Below, piece by piece: positions 9,267 to 10,676 of a DNA stretch of 10,676 bases (the stretch's first letter is position 1; every line of letters starts with the position of its first letter). The notes under the pieces were generated by a model. The model ran no database searches and was not told the DNA's origin. It saw nothing but the letters and a program-made list of their open reading frames with translations. The position numbers and the translations under genes were made by a program. Source of the DNA: JAPUIN01 sp041580375 (lineage in GTDB: Bacteria > Acidobacteriota > Polarisedimenticolia > Gp22-AA2); contig JBFGDZ010000129.1 in NCBI GenBank assembly GCA_041580375.1, positions 1 through 10,676 on the forward strand, given 5' to 3'.

Positions 9267-10523
9267 GTGCGCCGCATCATCGGTCTCGACATCCACAAGC
9301 GCTTCGCCGAAGTGGCCGTGCTCCGGCCGGGGAGGCCCGGCCCCCAACGGCTCCGGTTCCCGGCCGAGGCGGGGGCCATCCGGGCCTTCGCCGCCCGCCT
9401 CGGACCCCAGGACCGCGTCGCCCTGGAGTCGTGTACCAACGCCTTTGCGTTCCACCGCCTGCTGTGCCAGCATGCCGGCGAGGTCGTGGTCTCCAACCCG
9501 CTCAAGACCCGGGTCATCGCCGAGGCCAAGGTGAAGACCGACAAGGTGGACGCCGAGACGCTGGCGCGGCTGCTGGCCGCCGACTTCCTGCCGCCCGTCT
9601 GGGTCCCCGACCCGCAGACCGACGCGCTGAGACATCTGGTTTTCCATCGCCACGCGCTGGTCCAGCAACGCACCCAGGCCAAGAACCGCATCCACGCGGT
9701 CCTGCACCGCAACCTCATCGCCCCGACCGTCACCGACCTGTTCGGCCGGAGAGGGCGCCGCTGGCTCGGCGCCGTGGCGCTTCCTGCCCAGGAGCGCACC
9801 CTGCTCGACGCCGATCTGCGCGTCCTCGACTTCCTCCAACTCGAGATCGGTCACGCCGAGCGCGACCTGGCGCGGGCCGCTCACGACGACCCCGCGGTGC
9901 GCCGGCTCATGACCCTCCCCGGGATCGCGCTGACCTCCGCCGTTGCTCTGCGCGCGGCCATCGGCGACATCGGCCGCTTCCGCAGCCCGCAGCGCCTGGT
10001 CTCCTACTTCGGCCTCAACCCCTCGGTGCATCAGTCCGGCGAGAAAGCCTACGGGGGGCACATCTCCCGGCGCGGCCGCGCCCATGCCCGCGGCCTCTGT
10101 GTCGAGGCCGCCCATCTGCTGGTCCGCGTGCCGGGTCCCTTCCGGGCTTTCTTCGAGCGCCTGCGCCGCCGCAAACCCCACAACGTGGCGCTGACCGCCG
10201 TGGCCCGCAAGCTGGTGGTGCTCGTCTGGCACATGCTCACTGAAAGCGAGGACTACCGCTATGCACCGCCGGCGCTGACCCGGTCGAAGCTCTCGCGCGC
10301 CCGCCGGCTCGCTACCGACCGGGGCGCCGCCCGGGCCACGCTTCCGGGACCACCCCCCGACCCGTCCCACGACCACGACGCCGGACGCGACGCCCAACGC
10401 GCCTACGAGCGCTTCATCCGCGACCGTTACGGAACCCGCGGCCCTCAGCAACCCGCCCCGGCAAGGCGCGCACGGCCATCATTCAAAACGGTCAGGCTGG
10501 CCGATCCCGAATCGCGAGGTTGA
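9267..10523 (+). CDS. IS110-family DEDD transposase (bridge-RNA-guided recombinase)
   Basis: Recombinase that moves the element by an RNA-guided, circle-forming mechanism. The N-terminal RuvC-like DEDD domain has D8 in IIGLDIHK, E54 in VALESC, and D92 and D95 in KTDKVDAETLARLL, so all four acids are present. A coiled middle region (about 120-205) includes HALVQQRTQAKNRIHAVLHR, the usual IS110 signature. The Transposase_20 domain (about 212-290) runs LMTLPGIALTSAVALRAAIGD, then FGLNPSVHQSG, then GGHISRRGRAHARGL; S257 in the SG motif is the likely catalytic serine. The tail after about 330 is polar, Arg/Pro/Asp-rich and longer than in IS621, giving 418 residues. No frameshift or internal stop is seen, so the gene looks functional. 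The stop codon lies almost at the inferred right end of the element. GTG start, with GAGGTGA upstream. Confidence 0.95.
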   Translation: MRRIIGLDIHKRFAEVAVLRPGRPGPQRLRFPAEAGAIRAFAARLGPQDRVALESCTNAFAFHRLLCQHAGEVVVSNPLKTRVIAEAKVKTDKVDAETLARLLAADFLPPVWVPDPQTDALRHLVFHRHALVQQRTQAKNRIHAVLHRNLIAPTVTDLFGRRGRRWLGAVALPAQERTLLDADLRVLDFLQLEIGHAERDLARAAHDDPAVRRLMTLPGIALTSAVALRAAIGDIGRFRSPQRLVSYFGLNPSVHQSGEKAYGGHISRRGRAHARGLCVEAAHLLVRVPGPFRAFFERLRRRKPHNVALTAVARKLVVLVWHMLTESEDYRYAPPALTRSKLSRARRLATDRGAARATLPGPPPDPSHDHDAGRDAQRAYERFIRDRYGTRGPQQPAPARRARPSFKTVRLADPESRG

Positions 10524-10546
10524 CTTTTTCAAGGATATCAGTGTGG

Positions 10547-10577
10547 GAAAGAAAACGGCGGCGCGCGGCGGCGCGCC
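10547..10577 (-). terminator. Probable rho-independent terminator for a leftward gene
   Basis: Read leftward, GGCGCGC (10577-10571) and GCGCGCC (10566-10560) form a 7-bp all-G/C stem with a 4-base loop. After a 4-base spacer a T-rich run TTTTCTTT follows (10555-10548). It begins about 15 bases past a leftward TGA at 10595-10593. The spacer before the T-run is a little long, which weakens the call. Read rightward, the hairpin is followed by CTTGATC and would not be a terminator. Confidence 0.5.
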
Positions 10578-10592
10578 TTGATCGAGCCGGGG

Positions 10593-10676
10593 TCAGACCG
10601 CGTCGGAGGCCGGAACGCCGCCGCTCGCGTCCTGTCCGGCGGCGGGCCTGTCGATTACCTCGCGCACCCTGTGAGC
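10593..10676 (-). CDS. Possible C-terminal end of a leftward gene cut by the window edge
   Basis: Leftward, the frame is open from the window edge for 27 codons to TGA at 10595-10593, reading AHRVREVIDRPAAGQDAS and ending in SDAV. About 23 of the 27 codons end in G or C, like the real genes here, and a terminator-like hairpin follows the stop. No family is recognisable in so short a piece, and open frames of this length are common by chance in GC-rich DNA. The terminator is the main support. Confidence 0.3.
   Translation of the reverse strand, partial: AHRVREVIDRPAAGQDASGGVPASDAV

Larger units (their letters stand above)
9027..10525 (+). mobile_element. IS110-family insertion sequence, apparently complete (approx. 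1.5 kb)
   Basis: The element is recognised by its DEDD transposase, a non-coding left end of about 240 bases with several hairpins, and a very short right end. IS110 elements use no inverted terminal repeats and usually make no target duplication, so ends must be inferred. I place the left end at the CT of GATTCTAACGTG (CT at 9027-9028) and the right end at the CT just after the transposase stop (GGTTGACTTTTTC, CT at 10524-10525). Both junctions then share a CT core, as known for IS621, and the length of about 1.5 kb is normal for the family. The boundaries are an inference and could be off by 10-20 bases. The flanks do not look like part of the element: on the left is the start of a leftward gene, on the right a leftward terminator. 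Confidence 0.65.

Noticed and set aside
9027..10451. Leftward open frame antisense to the IS110 transposase
   Set aside because: It has no recognisable domain and is fully overlapped by a transposase with all catalytic residues.
10520..10525. TTGACT at the IS110 right end as a -35 box for a circle-junction promoter
   Set aside because: IS110 circles can create junction promoters. Here no -10-like hexamer lies at 16-18 bases, either in the linear sequence or in the inferred GGTTGACTAACGTG junction.
10589..10600. GGGGTCAGACC, resembling the GGGGTCAGACCCC core of some REP-like repeats
   Set aside because: There is only one partial copy in the window, no paired repeat, and it overlaps the possible leftward stop codon. 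It is too little to call a REP element.

Overview
This is a very GC-rich bacterial chromosomal window. It has tightly packed genes, strong G/C preference at third codon positions and several GTG starts. Housekeeping genes (RNase J, FtsK, RNase III) sit beside large GT-C and 'fused MFS/spermidine synthase' membrane proteins that end in TPR repeats. That mix is seen in Acidobacteriota and other deep-branching, often uncultured Gram-negative phyla. The phylum is an inference from protein style, not something the sequence proves.

Layout. Positions 1-5042 hold a rightward, nearly gapless cluster: the 3' end of an RNase J gene, ftsK, and a GT39-type membrane glycosyltransferase with C-terminal TPRs whose start overlaps or abuts the ftsK stop. 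Positions 5050-9014 hold a leftward pair: a 1086-residue membrane protein (polytopic domain, degenerate spermidine-synthase-like domain, TPRs) that overlaps rnc by four bases. The two units converge with a 7-base gap, and both stop codons lie in one short palindrome at 5037-5055. Positions about 9027-10525 hold an IS110-family insertion sequence with an intact DEDD transposase (9267-10523). Its 5' non-coding region (about 9031-9235) is rich in hairpins and is the expected place for a bridge RNA. From about 10526 to the end lie a GC-rich hairpin with a T-rich tract, read leftward as a terminator, and what may be the last 27 codons of another leftward gene.

How it fits together. RNase J and FtsK are RNA turnover and chromosome segregation genes, probably co-transcribed with the glycosyltransferase. 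RNase III is translationally coupled to the membrane/TPR protein. The IS110 element appears to have landed in the short gap between a leftward terminator and the start codon of the 1086-residue gene, so it now supplies or replaces that gene's upstream region.

The most interesting signal is the IS110 left end. Short matches between it and the inferred element boundaries look like bridge-RNA guide segments around a CT core. This is a testable hypothesis, not a demonstrated fact. I saw no tRNA, rRNA, CRISPR array or phage gene.
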